From contig NC_134365.1 in assembly GCF_035582795.1 (NCBI RefSeq), positions 141,015,077 to 141,079,076 on the forward strand: a DNA stretch of 64,000 nucleotides, written 5' to 3'. The position numbers were made by a program, and so were the translations under genes. The notes beneath the pieces were generated by a model. That model saw only the letters and a program-made list of their open reading frames with translations. It had not been told where the DNA came from and ran no database searches. How positions within the stretch are numbered: position 1 is the first letter of the stretch; each line of letters opens with the position of its first letter. Below, piece after piece: positions 47,701 through 61,097 of this stretch. Origin of the DNA: Mycteria americana. Its lineage: Eukaryota; Chordata; Aves; Ciconiiformes; Ciconiidae.

Positions 47701-50700
47701 CAAAACAAGTAAACCAAAATAATCGTCACTTCTATTCCACTGAGTAAGAATACATTGAAATGTAGCTGTGTAACCGTTCTTTGCCTATTTCAGGAAAAGA
47801 TTTTGCCACCTTAAGCTCTTGTTAAATAAGGAAATGTTGCAGGCTTGTAGGCAGTGAGATGGCAGTAGGCTTGACCCAGAACCCAGCTGAGCCTACATTA
47901 TCATAGTTTCTACAGATTGATTTGCCTCTGGCTTGAAGGGAGCTCCATTTAGAGCCTAAGTAGAACAGTTTAGGGACGTGCCAGGAGTGACAGCCTCCGA
48001 AAACCCAAGGCAGATACGCTGGCTGCGTTGAGATGGGATCCTCTCAGGAAGCTTCAGAAAGCAGAGGGAAGCCCCAAAGCTTGCCTACTCTGGGTGTCTG
48101 GCACAGAGAAAAGAGCGTGAAGGGCTCAGGAGTGTGACTAAGGCAACCACATCCAGGTCCCAGAGAGCTCACACATGACCGGCAAGATGAGGGCACTGAA
48201 TACAGGCTTGGGGCATGGGAAGATGTCACCCAGGAGGAGTCACCTTCCAGCCAAAAGAACGGGAGCTAACGCTGCCCGGTGCCTGCAGGAGAAATGAAGA
48301 ACACCTGAAGCACCCAGAGCATCAGCCTGGACGTGCTGCACGGGCACCCGGCCAGGAGGAACACGCATTGCCTGTGCCGACTGCCTAAGGAACTGCCTAC
48401 GGAAGGGGGAATCGGAGAGCACACGACCTGCACAAAGCAACCTGGCGATGAGATTTTCTTCGTAGACATTGGGTGGGTGGTTGAAAGAAGAGCTTTCCAA
48501 AAGGATGGGAGACAATACTTGTTTCTTTGTAGGCGATAGCAGAGCTAAAATAAAATACACTAAAAATTGTAGCAACAGAAGAGCGAAGTATGAGTCTCCC
48601 TGTCTGCAGCCCGTCTGCCTGTTGAAAGACAGTTTTGCTTTAGGAATTCTACTGCAACTTGTAACCACATTGAAGAGAAAGTTCATGATAAACTCTGCCT
48701 ATATAAAATATGCACAAAGTATTTTTCCCAGCCCGTGTAAGCAGGAATTTATTTATTTCCGTTTATTTCATGTTTTAAGCAAATATTTTTGCTTTAGATA
48801 TTGCCAGGCACCGCATGCATTTTGAAATTAACATTCAAATCCTGCTTTTGTAAAGTTTTATAGCCTAGATGCAGCTTTATTGGTCTATACTGGACATAGC
48901 TTACTAACCAAATCCTTTGTTCAGTCTAAGTCTTGCAGCAGAAAGGGAGTTTAAAAAAACCCAACAGCATAGTAATTAAGAAGGTCTCTTCTTAGCAATA
49001 TCCCTATGATTTAATGCCTGAAAACTTAATTCTTCAGTTCCCAGTTGGGAAAATATTCTTTATAAGAAACAAATAAATATTTAAATCTCTCTCCATCTGT
49101 TCTCTATCAGCACTTCATAAAATAAGTCATATAAAAAAAAGAAGGAGACTTACTTCTGTGAGTCTGAGAGTTGCCTAAGGCTTTGAAGCAGTGTCAGCTG
49201 GATGAAGCAAGTTCCAGAAGGGAGGTGGAAAAAAATGCCCGTGCAAATTGTCCGACTTGTTATGCTACCAAATAGGTACCTCACAGTTCCTTGTCACTCT
49301 CCCACTAAGTCAACAAAGATGTAGGAAGTCAGTTAATCATTAACATATTATAAAAATATGAAAGCTTTACCATATGCCATTTTTTCTAATTGCTCTAAAG
49401 CACTTACTGAAGTATATAGATAACTCCCATGGAAAATTCAGTTTTCTGTAAGACACCCTTTCAGAAAATCTGCCCTTGTGATTACATGATTTTCCAGCCT
49501 GAGACCACTACAGTGTCCCAGCCTGACAGCCTGAAGGACATAGAATTCTCATCTGAAAGAGAATGAAGTGATTTCATAATGCTTTCTTCTTTGTTAGAAT
49601 TCTCCTCCTGTATTTCTGCAACCCAAATTAGTGCAGCTCTGTAGCGGGAAGAAATGTAGGGGAGAAGGAGGAGGTTTTCCAAGGAGTAAACTCAAGCTGA
49701 ACTGGTCTCTTGTTGAACTGTGGTTAGCAGTACCCATACTTTAGTACAAATAGTACCATGCTTGCTATCTCAGATGCTTTTTAAAAAAAAAAAACCAACA
49801 AAACAACACATTTTTAAAATTATATTCTGTTTGCCTTGCTTTGTTGTTTTCCCGTGAATGTAAATAATGGTTCTTACAAATGGTAGGAGAGTTCTTAACT
49901 CCGTTCTGGTTTCTCCTCTTTGAAACCTAGGATGAACTATGCTAATCTCCAAACGATGCACTGGCTCCTACAGTGGGAGGACATTTCCAGGGCTGGTGTT
50001 GAAAGACAAGGAAGTTTATTTCACAGAAGTATCCTGAATTGGGAAGCCCTCATTAAAAAATTCTTCTCGCCTGTAACACGCACCATGGCTGGTCGTTGCC
50101 ACCACTAAAGAAGGCTGCAAAATGGCATTAATCCATATCCTTCAGTTTTCTGCATCACCTTTAATCCAGTTCCCCTCCTCTCTTGCTGTATCTTCCAGCT
50201 GACGCTGATTCACTGGTTTCATGTGCAGGTAATGGAGCCTGGCTACAGCATGGTCTTTTCTTCTGCACCTCATCAGGCCGGGATCTCCTCCCTGGCTGGT
50301 CAGAGCTAGGCGGTGTTAGCTTGTTGCACAGGCAAACTGAGCTACTCAGGCTTTGCTGTTGCGTGCCAAAAAAGCCCCAACACATACAGACCCCGATGGG
50401 CCTGTTGTCAGGTATTAAGACTTGAGTACAGCCTTTTGACAGGATGATGGGTCTGCTGATTCAGAAGGACAGCATCCTTGGGCAGTAGGCAGCTGGCAGA
50501 TAGATTCCTTTTCTTGGATTTAATAACTGTGTGAGACCAGGTTTGCAGGCAAACCTATTGCTGATTTTGCATATGAAGCTGTTGCACGCAGCGTATTGGA
50601 CTAACCATGCGATAGGACTGGCAACCCCTACACTACTCCCAGAACAACACTTCCTTGCGCCCCAAATTCTGTATCTCTGACCTATTTCTTCTCAGTCAAA

Positions 50701-53700
50701 AAAAGCCATTGTGATGTTTTAAAGATTAAATCGTACAGAAGAATAATAATGTTGATGTATTTGTCAACCGCCACCAGTGCAGCGAGGTTTAATTCAACTG
50801 GAAATCTACAGCGCTTAGTCTGTGATAACATAACCAGCAGCATAAGCACCATTACATTAGTGCGAAATACAATACACACAAAATGGAATGGAAGCAAGAT
50901 AGGAAGCAAACAACAGTATTAAGTGTTTTTTCTTCTCAGTATATGATTATGACTTCTATAAACATGTTCCTTTTTAGTGTATTAGTGACAAGTTATTAGG
51001 AAGCAGATGGAAATTAAATAAGTTTCTGCCGACCTTATTTAAAGGAACACATTTTACACATCAGACTTTATTGTTCTTTGAATGCCAATGGTTAATACTT
51101 TTTTGGGCAGAAAACATTTGCCTTCTTCCTCCTGTGGCCTTGACCCAAAGTGCATTGAAATCAGTGGGAATAGTTCTGCTGACTTCAAAGACCTTTAGAT
51201 CAAGCCCAGTCCCTTCTGTGGTTTACAATTTCATTGTTAAATTCCACAGAACAGGAAATATTTGTTTCAAATTATTTTTCCTTTCATTTGCCACGTTAAA
51301 AAAACCAGCCTGAAATCAAGATGCTGTGGAAGATACATTGCCCAACAAGTGGTACCAAATAGGCAGCAGACAGAGCCGCATAAACAGCTCGGAGGCTCAG
51401 GTACAAGTACTTTCTCGCTTTTTGTTTCGAGACAAAGGTCACTTCTCCCAGGAAACACAGCAGCCTCCATGCACGCAGCTTGCCCGTCTGTGATCAGTGA
51501 ACTGGGGATTAGAGTTGTTGCATCCTCACTCTTTGTCACCGCTTGTCCTCAGCAGATCATCAGGCCAACACCTCTCCAAATCCAACACTGAACCTAAGTG
51601 TGGGCCTCTAAAACCACAGCTTGAGTCTGCAAAAAGTATTTACATAAACACCTTTCCTAACTATATACCTTTGTGGCCAAACTAAGTTGTCCTTTGAAAC
51701 CTGGGAAATTCAGAGATGAGATAACTCTACCAAATGACACAGCTCACATGACAAAGTGCTTCATAGCCCAGCAGCAGTAGACTCTCTGCCTGTTTTGCCT
51801 GTGCCTCTTCAAACGCGGATCACAAATACATTATCAACAGTACATTAAATAACATTGAAAAGCAGGACACTTAAAAGATGAGGATGCGTCTTCAGAGTAT
51901 GCACAATGACCTTGTTGCAATCGTTGCCCCACTGTTGAGGCTAATCCCATAAACAGCCCACTGGGCACCTGCATAGATAAACTCTACAGCTGTTGCAAGA
52001 ATAAATACTCAAAAGCAAGGTGGGCTTTTGAAAGGGTTAAAACCCCTTGCACTTCATCATGCATGCCTTCAGAAGGGGGAGGAAAGCTTCCAGGTGAGGG
52101 GGTTGGGAGCCTTCTAAGTGGGTAGGCTCCATGTTCCTCTGCAGATGGAGGTGGCCGGTGGTGGTGGGACGGACGGGCCACAGTAGGATCCTCCCTGTGT
52201 TGCTAAACACGACCCTGGGGCAGGGGTGCTCTCGTCATAGCATGGCAAAGGGCTGGGTTGTTAAAGAGCTTGACTTTTGCTTTTAGAGTGGTTGTCACTC
52301 TCTTTGTCCCGCCAAGCCTGGCTAAGGCTGGGAGCGTGCAGCGGTTGGACTGCCCGAGGCTTGCCTCTAAAGAGAGGCACCCTCTGCCAAGCTCAACAGG
52401 CTCCACAGGGAAACACTACACATTATCGGATACTCAACACAATCCCAAACTACGTTCACCCCGTTCATAGCTGCCAGCGGATGCTGCTTGCTTTTATGAT
52501 TCATCCCATCAGCTGGGAGGTCCTCTGCCTCCAGAGAACTTGGTAATAGCTTTGTTGTGCTACTGCCATTATGTCGTTGCATTTTGCTGGCTTTGATTTC
52601 TCTTCTCTTTTGTGAAGTCCCAAATAAGCATCCAAAATACTCGGTCCCTACCATCCTCTGTGTTAGTTCTGTTTATATTTTTTCTGTCCAGTGTGGGTGA
52701 GATTTAAACACATGTTTTAGTCTAACACTCCAGTGCACTCTGACATTATATGAGGGACATTATATGTTGTCTCTTCTAGCAAGAGAGACGGTGTTCAATG
52801 TCCAATTTAGGCATTGGAAGCTGGGAAGCCTGTACTTCAACCCATGTCTGAACTTGCTTCCTTCCAATCTCGCACAGCACTAATATCCCTATCAATGGTC
52901 AAATACTTGTTCAGTGCTTTTTCTACCCAAACTATGTCAGAGATCTTTAGTCCACCATCAATGCCACCAGTAGAGTCCTCAGAGTCCCCGCTGACACACT
53001 AACAACTCTTTTTTTGTTCGTAACTTTTCCCGGATTGCCCTTATTACTGAGCTAGAAGATTTGCAGAGACTTCCTATGAAGAAGTCTACCCTTTTACTAT
53101 TGGTCAGTTAAAACCAAGGGGGAAGTGGAAACAAACAGAACACAGCTGCCCAGATTATCTCCAGGATGGGTTGTTTAGATGTTTTCTTCAGAGACCAGCA
53201 ACCATAGATCTTTTGGAATGGGCTCAGTATTAGTTTTTGAAGCAAAACTGAGATGACAATTACAGACTTAATAATTTCAAAAGAGATGATTTCACTGTGA
53301 TCGTGACTCAACGTGGGGCTGATTTAAAACCAACAAAATTTGTCTTTGGCTCAGCAATAAATCAATGTCTTTTCCTGGAGATACAGAACAGAAAAGCTCG
53401 CATGCACAAAATGAAGGGCTGCTAAAATTAGATGCACTCTTGTAGTCTTCTGGTTATTCCCAGCTACCCAAAAGTAGGTCATTCAAAGCTTAACAAAGAC
53501 ATTTTCCTCAGACTTGTTGACATTTTAGAGCTAGTGGAAAAGACCACCTGATGGGAGGATGTTATCAACATGTCACACTTGGGTTTCGCTCCGCCTTGGC
53601 AGTGTTTCTGCACTGCAGGAGCGTGCAGTGTTACAACGCCAGGCTTTTTTCACTTCATTGGAGCTGCCTTAGCAGCTTGTTCTTATCAGGCATTAGAAGT

Positions 53701-56700
53701 CACAAGAAAATCAAATTCCTATAAATTTCCAGTAAAGGGAACAAAAGTAAGAGATCAATAGAAACCTTTAGCTGGTAACATATCATGAGGGTTTTAAAGC
53801 TTTACAAAGCAACTTCCTGCACAAGTCACAGAGGTTTGGGAGAAACACGTGAATCACTGGTTGCTCATTAGCTGATTAGTTGCTCATCATGGCTATGACT
53901 TCGGCTATGAGAAGATCTTCAGGATCTTTACTGACACCCTAAAAGGGTTTCTGTGCCTTTACCCCCCCCTTCCTGGTTATCGTCATAGCTGAAAAATGAC
54001 TGTGATCTTTCAACTGATCAATACCCTATTCAGCCTGATGCAGTAGGATAGAGGTACAAATGTTCTGGCGAGACAGAACACAAATAAAATAGGATTCTGC
54101 AGAAAGCAAAATAGATTTCTTATGAACTGTCTTATCATCAAAAGCAGGGTAGCGGTGGGGAGCAGAAGGATGCAGTTCTGTAAAGAGTTCCAGACAGGGC
54201 ATATTCCTTAAAAATGTGAAGGGCAGCTGCTTTTCAAAAGCATTTTATTGCAGCAACTCTGCCTCAAAGGTAAGACAGCTCTACTTTTTATCCTTGTGCT
54301 AGTCTGTCTTTTACCTGGGTGCTGGGGGAAAGAGGTTTCAAACTGCCCCCGCTTTCCCTCAGAGCACTAAGTAGCCAGCTTACAAATTACAAGGCAAAGG
54401 ATATGCAAGGCCATCGATCCTCCAACGATGTGTGCTCCAGCACACACGGGGGACAGTTTCAAAAAGGGGGGACAACCACCTGGAAGGAGCTGATGAAGTG
54501 AGATCAGCTTTATGTTGGCCCAGGGAAATGTTTTTACGGACAGCTAAGTTTGTCAGTACAGGAGCGCTGGTAGGAGACTTGCCCGTATACAATGCATTAT
54601 CTCAGAAAACAAGAGGAAAAACAAAAGCAAACTTAGTAACTAACCGAACCAGTATATGGAGAAGAGTTTGGGGCAATTCCTGGAGGTGCATGCATGGAGA
54701 GGGTCTGTAATGGAAGAAGAAAGATCATCTGACTTGAGACGTGCCGCCCAGAGCACTCAAGCCCCATTTGCAAGCTGAGGACTTGCAAACTCCCACCTAC
54801 TTTCCCTGACCTGCCAGTCTACAAAAGCCACATGTTGTAACTACCTCTGCTCTTTTAAGACCACAGTTATAAAACCATTGGCAATATAAATATTTACCAA
54901 AGTAGTCACACCTTGGTATGTGACCATGTAACGTAAGACCTTCAGACACGAAAGGTGGATTTATGGTGACCATAAAGTTTTCATTCTGAATTTCCTGACT
55001 TCCAGAGACTGAATGCCCGACCTTCACACTGCACGCTTTCCCCACTGTTCATGACACCAATACTGTACTCCTGCCACACTTGAACATTTGCACCTCATTT
55101 TTATTTTCATGTGTCTGTCTTGTGCTCGCTGGTTCATGATAGGACTTTCTCTGCTAAATGAGTCTTGTTTTGTATGTGATGCTGGGTAGCGCATACATAG
55201 CCATCTTTAAATCTCAGTTTTGATAGCCTCTCTACTCTCTAATAATTTAGATGAGTCTTTTCTCATGTTTTCCCAGTTTTTCAACACCTTTGCATTGGAT
55301 ATGGATAGTAGAATTAGACACAATATTTTAGAAAGTTTTCAGTAATATTACATAGCAAAGATACTACTTTCCCCGTGTTCCCCTTCTCTTCCAAGGCACT
55401 GTTCCACCCTTTTTCCTAGAGCATAGAGTCCATATGAGCTGTTCCTTCACTGTGACCCCATGCAGTTTTTGAGAGCCATTGCTTTCTGGTCTGTATTCCA
55501 TCACCCCATCCATGTGACCTCCATCATTTGCTCCTTGATTGCTTTGCGTGTCACCGTATCTAAATGGCAATTTGTTTGACCACACGCAGACTATCAGTCT
55601 TGCTCTATACAACTTTCCTCTTCGTTGTTTGCCATGTATGTGGCAAGTGCCGACTATTACCACTGGACCTCTTTTGTAATCACCTCTCTCATTTCTGTGG
55701 TAGAACTGCCCATTGCATAAAAATGCTAGTCTAAATAACTCCACCTTTGCAAAACCAGTGTGACAACAGAGTTTACTCACCTAGTTCTTTTTTTCCCCCA
55801 CTGCAGTAAAAATAGGAGGAAAAGCTATTTTGTTTATTTCTCAACCTATAAATGTATACAAACACAGCATATTTGGAGAACAGAGTGACTGAACAGCGTT
55901 TTGTAAGAATCCCTAGATCTCAAACCCCAGAGACATATAGTCTATATTCAAATCAAAAGGATTCAGTATGTGCAGGCATTTGACAAATGGACCTGCAATT
56001 AATGCTGTGTACTGCAATACCTGAGCTTTTAGAATTTACTAGTGAGTTAGGCACCTAAGGAATGGATTAATCCCACTTTTGATTTCAATGCCTAAATTAG
56101 GAGCTTTGTCTTCCTAGAGAAAGAGGAGGTGGGGAAGGGAGAGGTATCTGGGTTAAACCAAACTCTTTTGGTAACCTTATCTCAGCTTGCCTATAGAGGG
56201 AATCAAGGGCAATTAGGCTCCTAATTTAGGCCCCCAGCTATGTACCTAAATGCTAATCCAGATCTAGCAGTCCATACACACTGAAGAGTTACTTCAATAC
56301 TGATATTAATATCAGTGTCTGCACCCAGGCACCTTGGGCTGGAAAAAAACAGGAGGAAGGTATATCTGTAGTTGTATCCTCAACAGCCTTTGGCACTTAT
56401 CTTAATGCTGCAGTTAGCCAGCACTTTAAGCTTGGATCCAGAGCCTGATGTTATATCCTGCATCTGGAGGGTAGGTAGGGCAGCAGGGCAGATTCTGGTC
56501 ACCCTTCTCCTTGGACTGTTCCTGCTTTTTAACTCACTGATTGCCTACCACAAAGTAGGTAAGTAGTCCTAGGTACAGAAATGCAAGATCCTCCACTCCC
56601 TATTGATACCCAAATGCCTGGGTTGGATATTTAGGCCTGCTTTGCTTCTGGCTTTCTAAGTCATACTTTCCTGGCAGCACATGATGGTCCAGCTTAAGCA

Positions 56701-59700
56701 GGAATTAGATATTGCTCTGCCCTCAACCTTTTGATTGGTAAAGCAAGCTCTGAAGAGGTGGCAATTGCAGAAGCAAAACCCCGGAGAACAAGCCAGGTTG
56801 GCCACTTGGTAAACGTGCGGTGTGCTGTATGAGATGAAAACCACCCTCATCTCACAGCCCAGGTGACTTAAGCATCTCAGCACACCTCGCTAGCTGGGCT
56901 GTTTAGAGAATTTAGGATGACTAGAGCGAAAGGATGACTTCTCAATGCCGAGTGCTCGTTAGTGCCAGAGAGCCATGCCAGCGTCTCCCAAGCCAAGAAA
57001 GGGGCGTTACTAAGTGCATTTAACAGCACGATGGTCTCCTCCTAACACGGTGAGACCCGAGAACCTGAAATTTAAGTTGCTTAAGTTTCAAAGATACTTC
57101 AATGGTTTTTTACACTACAGTAATGAAAAATGCCTGCCCTACCATATGGAGACAGCATGGTCTTGTTGGATCAGGTATGGAGAAAGAGAAAAGCAGGAAA
57201 TGCACAGCCCTGATGCACTTTACTGCTTATTTAGTTTTTCTTCCTTCAGAGCACTGATCCTTCCAGGTTTTCTTAGTTTTCACTTCCTTGAGATCTGTAC
57301 CACCCCATTACTAATAAGAACTTGACCTCCTCCACACCCCTTTCCAGTCAATGTTGGCCACTTCGATCATCACAGCTTGATTTCCCTTTTTATCTTTGGA
57401 GGAACTGTACTTGCATGTGAAAGCTGCTGAAGCTGTAACTCTTGGGAGTGGCTATGAATGGTACTGACAAGACTCATGCTTTTCTATTTAGATACTGAGA
57501 TAAATAATCTTATATTCCACTGCTTATTATTTAGTCTGCAATTGCTCACTGTATTTCTCTGAGGCTGTTCGAAAAGACACAAGCCTCATTTATCAGTAAC
57601 AAACACTTTATGAAGACAGCTGGGAAGTGAAACAGATGTTGAAACTAAATGCTTGAAACCATCTTCATCAGGAGGATTTGTTTAATTCCTCCCAGGCTTT
57701 TTGGACTTTACAGCTCTACCAAAAGAACATTTTGGTAGAACTCTTGTAACTATACATCCATTACCTGGTTTACAGAATATGCTCTCCATCCAGAGGCTAG
57801 CAAATGATGCTATCGCAAGGAACAGCAGCAAACTAACAATTCTTGCTAATGCATGTCAGACCACAGCTTTTTCTGAGCTAATATTGGCTCCTCTTATGAA
57901 AGTTGCTTGGAATGAATAAAGTCTAGTTAACATAGTTGCAACTTACTATGTGCTTAAGAAAAGCCTTTCTTTCACCAACTCCATGAACACAGATCTAGAA
58001 TTCTTGAGTATTCTCACCTGTGACTTGTGGCATGCAGGCTTCATTTAGATAGGGTTTTGCTGGAGATTTATGTTACCGAAAATAAGTATGATTATTGTTC
58101 TGTATCTTCCAATGCCTTGTAAATCTTCAGGTCCCCTGTCACAAATCTATTCACTTTAATTAAATTTTCTCCCATGTCAAGATAGGCAATCACAAATAGC
58201 AAATAAAAAGGTTTCAATAGAAGTGGATATGTGGTGGGAATCTGGTTCTTCTCTAGTCGTACTACTGTATTTCAGGTTAGCAACTCACACCTAGGTGAGC
58301 AGGAGATGCACAGAACTCCTCGTCCTGCTTCATCCCAGAAGAGATGCCAGAAACCACGGCATTAGTAGTCCAGATATTCTCGGTATCCCACCCATGGCAG
58401 CAGCCAGCACCAGGCAAGGTTTTCGAAAGCAGCAGGCGGCAATAGGTAATGACAGTTAGTGGGTAAGTTTCTTGTTAACCTTATCAGTTAGCAGTTTGTT
58501 ACATCCAGAAGAATTAGAGGAAGTGAGAATTAGATCTGTAGCAATAGACTCCACTAATGCTGACATGTTTGGCAGTAGCAGCAGGCACAGCCTAGTCACA
58601 AGGCCATCCCCCCCTGCCAAATTTAGGAGACTGCCTCTAAGACAGAGATATCAAAGCACCTAAAAATGAAGCTGTTGTGAGAATTTTTAACATAGGAGGA
58701 AAAAAACCCCTCAAGAACACCATTTTACTAGCCTTGTTCCCAGGAAAGGCTCAACTGCTTGGACTGAAATAAAACTCTTAGCCTAAGATAAACAACAGCC
58801 ATATAAAGTGTCTGCCCACACGACTACAACTGAGAAAAAGGTCCTAAGCATGGCCCATCTTGAAAAGGTAAGGTTATACCTGCTCTGCTTGTAGGTGCAC
58901 TGGTGTAGTCTGGGAGAGAAATTACCTTCTGCTATTTGAACTACACTGAATCTACTTCAATTCAGATTTTCTCCTGAGGTGTATTAAATTACAATTAAGT
59001 TAACCTACTTCAAATGGAACAACTTTATTCATAGGAACATTATGAAAACAGTAGGTAGGGAGAATGAAGCCCAGGATTTCAGAGGTGAACTGCTAAACCA
59101 CATGGGTAACCCATCGTACAATTTGTGGATCATTATAATTAGTTAACTTACAGACTGGAACTGCGGTAAGTGAATGTGATGTCCAATTTACCACTGCTGA
59201 CAATTGATAATACATAGCCCAGCACTTTTAGGATGTAATTATTAATTTTTGTAACATCTACTCTGTGGGCAGTTTCCACCCAAGTATGTAGAAAAAACAA
59301 TTTATACTCTAAAAATCCCACAACTGAGAAGCCCTTAATTAGGACAAACCTATGAGCCTCTGCAATAAATGACTGGACACCATTAGAACAGGAGTTACTA
59401 TTCTACTGCGCACCCATCATAACGCCTTGCTAGCTACTGGATTGCCAACAGATTACTTCAGCTGTAAAAACTGAGACAATTTGGTACATCAGAATTAATC
59501 AACAGAGCTTGATCAGGAAAGAACACTGTGAAACAGTCACTCCTTTGAAATGTGAGGGTCTCAAATACCCCAGAACAGAAAATAAAGAGCCTAATTTCAG
59601 TTTAAAGAAAAGCAATTTTTTCCAATTCAAACAGAACACAAAAACTAGACTGTTATTCCCCTATAGTTGCCATCCTGCATTAGGATGCCAGGGAAGTGCC

Positions 59701-60504
59701 CAGGAAAGCAGGCACAAAGAGGTGGGTCCATGTACATACAGAGGGGGAGAAGAAGGGGGTGAAAAGCATCACTAGAAGTTTAGAAAAATCCTACAAATAG
59801 CCAAGTATTTTTCCTTCCCTAACTTCCTTTTCCCACATAGTTTCTACGGTGAAGACCTTCACAGACAATTGATTTCCATGATGATTTATCACGCCATAAA
59901 ACATTATCTGTGGTCACCTCTACAACAGATTTGTGCACACTTGACAGTGTTTCCCAATAAGGCAGAAGATTCTGCAGTTAATCTGAGACCCCCATTAAAC
60001 TGAAATAAAACAGTTTCTGTGGAAGTCTGCTAGAGATGGAGAGTTCATGTTGATCTGTTCTTGCAAAAAATCTTGAGAACCACTGACATTAGATATTTCC
60101 ATACAAAGTATCATTCTAAACACGGGATGAAGCTGAAACAGTGTAATTGCCCAAGCAGAAAAATCTTAACTCCTTCCCTGGTATATACTCTGCAAGTCAT
60201 GAGAGACTGATTTATTTTATCCACCTCATAACACATCTTTCTTTCTGCCCTGTCATACTTACACACTTAAAATACTGAATAGACATGAACACATTTCTGG
60301 TACTTACTTACACTGGGAACTTGAGAATGATCAATTAAGTCAACATGTTAAATAATCTGTGAAAAGGCAGCAAGCTACTTCAGACCATCAGATAACTGGC
60401 CTGGCCTTTAAAAGGTACAGGCACTGCTGATGGGCACCACAAGATGGCTAACACTGCACAGCAAAACAGTCGGTTTTGACAGGTGAAACTGCACACAAAA
60501 GCTA
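44739..60504. other. Non-coding DNA between the purine tract and the SHROOM2 3' end
   Basis: About 15.8 kb without a gene I can support. The first 220 bases are GC-rich like the left flank of the purine tract; the rest is AT-rich. The longest open frame (55,364-55,780, minus) begins at a GTG with no ATG until late and has no recognisable motif. A 15-bp perfect inverted repeat at 56,090 and 56,217 suggests an old foldback-type element. The stretch near 51,140-51,215 resembles an old dispersed amniote repeat. Confidence 0.55.
56090..56231. repeat. Perfect 15-bp inverted repeat with about 112-bp loop
   Basis: GCCTAAATTAGGAGC at 56,090-56,104 is the exact reverse complement of GCTCCTAATTTAGGC at 56,217-56,231. 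Related CACCTAA and ACCTAAATG words lie just outside. This could be the remains of an inverted-repeat transposon; the family is unknown to me. Confidence 0.7.
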
Positions 60505-60525
60505 ACTCTACATCGAAATATACAG

Positions 60526-60531
60526 TTTATT
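60526..60531 (-). promoter_or_regulatory. SHROOM2: Candidate distal polyadenylation signal of SHROOM2
   Basis: Canonical AATAAA on the minus strand, followed within 40 bases by a GT-rich element. Confidence 0.5.
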
Positions 60532-61091
60532 TTCTCAAAGTCAAGCAATACCATTTGTCAGTAGGTAAGTGTTAAGTGTCAGGCAGGAAAACTGTACATT
60601 TTCACTCGGGGCTGCAGGATCCAAACAGTTGGAGAAACATAGTGGAAATCTTTCACTATACAAAGAGATCTAGAATTGAGAACAACATAAGGTGAAGAAA
60701 CAGCCATCCCCAGGATGCCAAAGGCAAAACATTAGCACCGGATTTTTTCAAAAAGCAACAGTATAGCTATTTACAGATTTACATATAACATTGGGAGGCA
60801 ACCATCTTCAGGCTCCTGGGGTGAGAGATTTTCAACACAGCTTTAAAAAAGGAAAGGAGATAATGGTGTCTACGCAACTGTTCTGTGAAAAGGGTAATAT
60901 ATATAGCATTCACAATATTGCTACCTTTTATCAGAAAGATCTAAATCAAAGTACTGTATACAAACACATTGTAATTATATTATTATTCACATTTCACATA
61001 CACATTTCAGAGTAACCACAATATGTAAAATTTTTAAAATGCCACAGATAAAACAATGCACACTTTTCTCCAAGCTAAAAGACAAGCATAA

Positions 61092-61097
61092 TTTATT
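61092..61097 (-). promoter_or_regulatory. SHROOM2: Candidate proximal polyadenylation signal of SHROOM2
   Basis: Canonical AATAAA on the minus strand. The bases downstream include GTGTGCATTGTTTT, so alternative use here is possible. Confidence 0.35.

Noticed and set aside
48240-48686. Minus-strand frame of 148 codons considered as another claudin copy at the expected spacing
   Set aside because: No claudin landmark is found in any frame of this stretch. The hydrophobic patches alone are not evidence.
55364-55780. Minus-strand frame of 138 codons
   Set aside because: It starts at GTG within a donor-like sequence, has no ATG until late and has no recognisable motif. It is probably chance.
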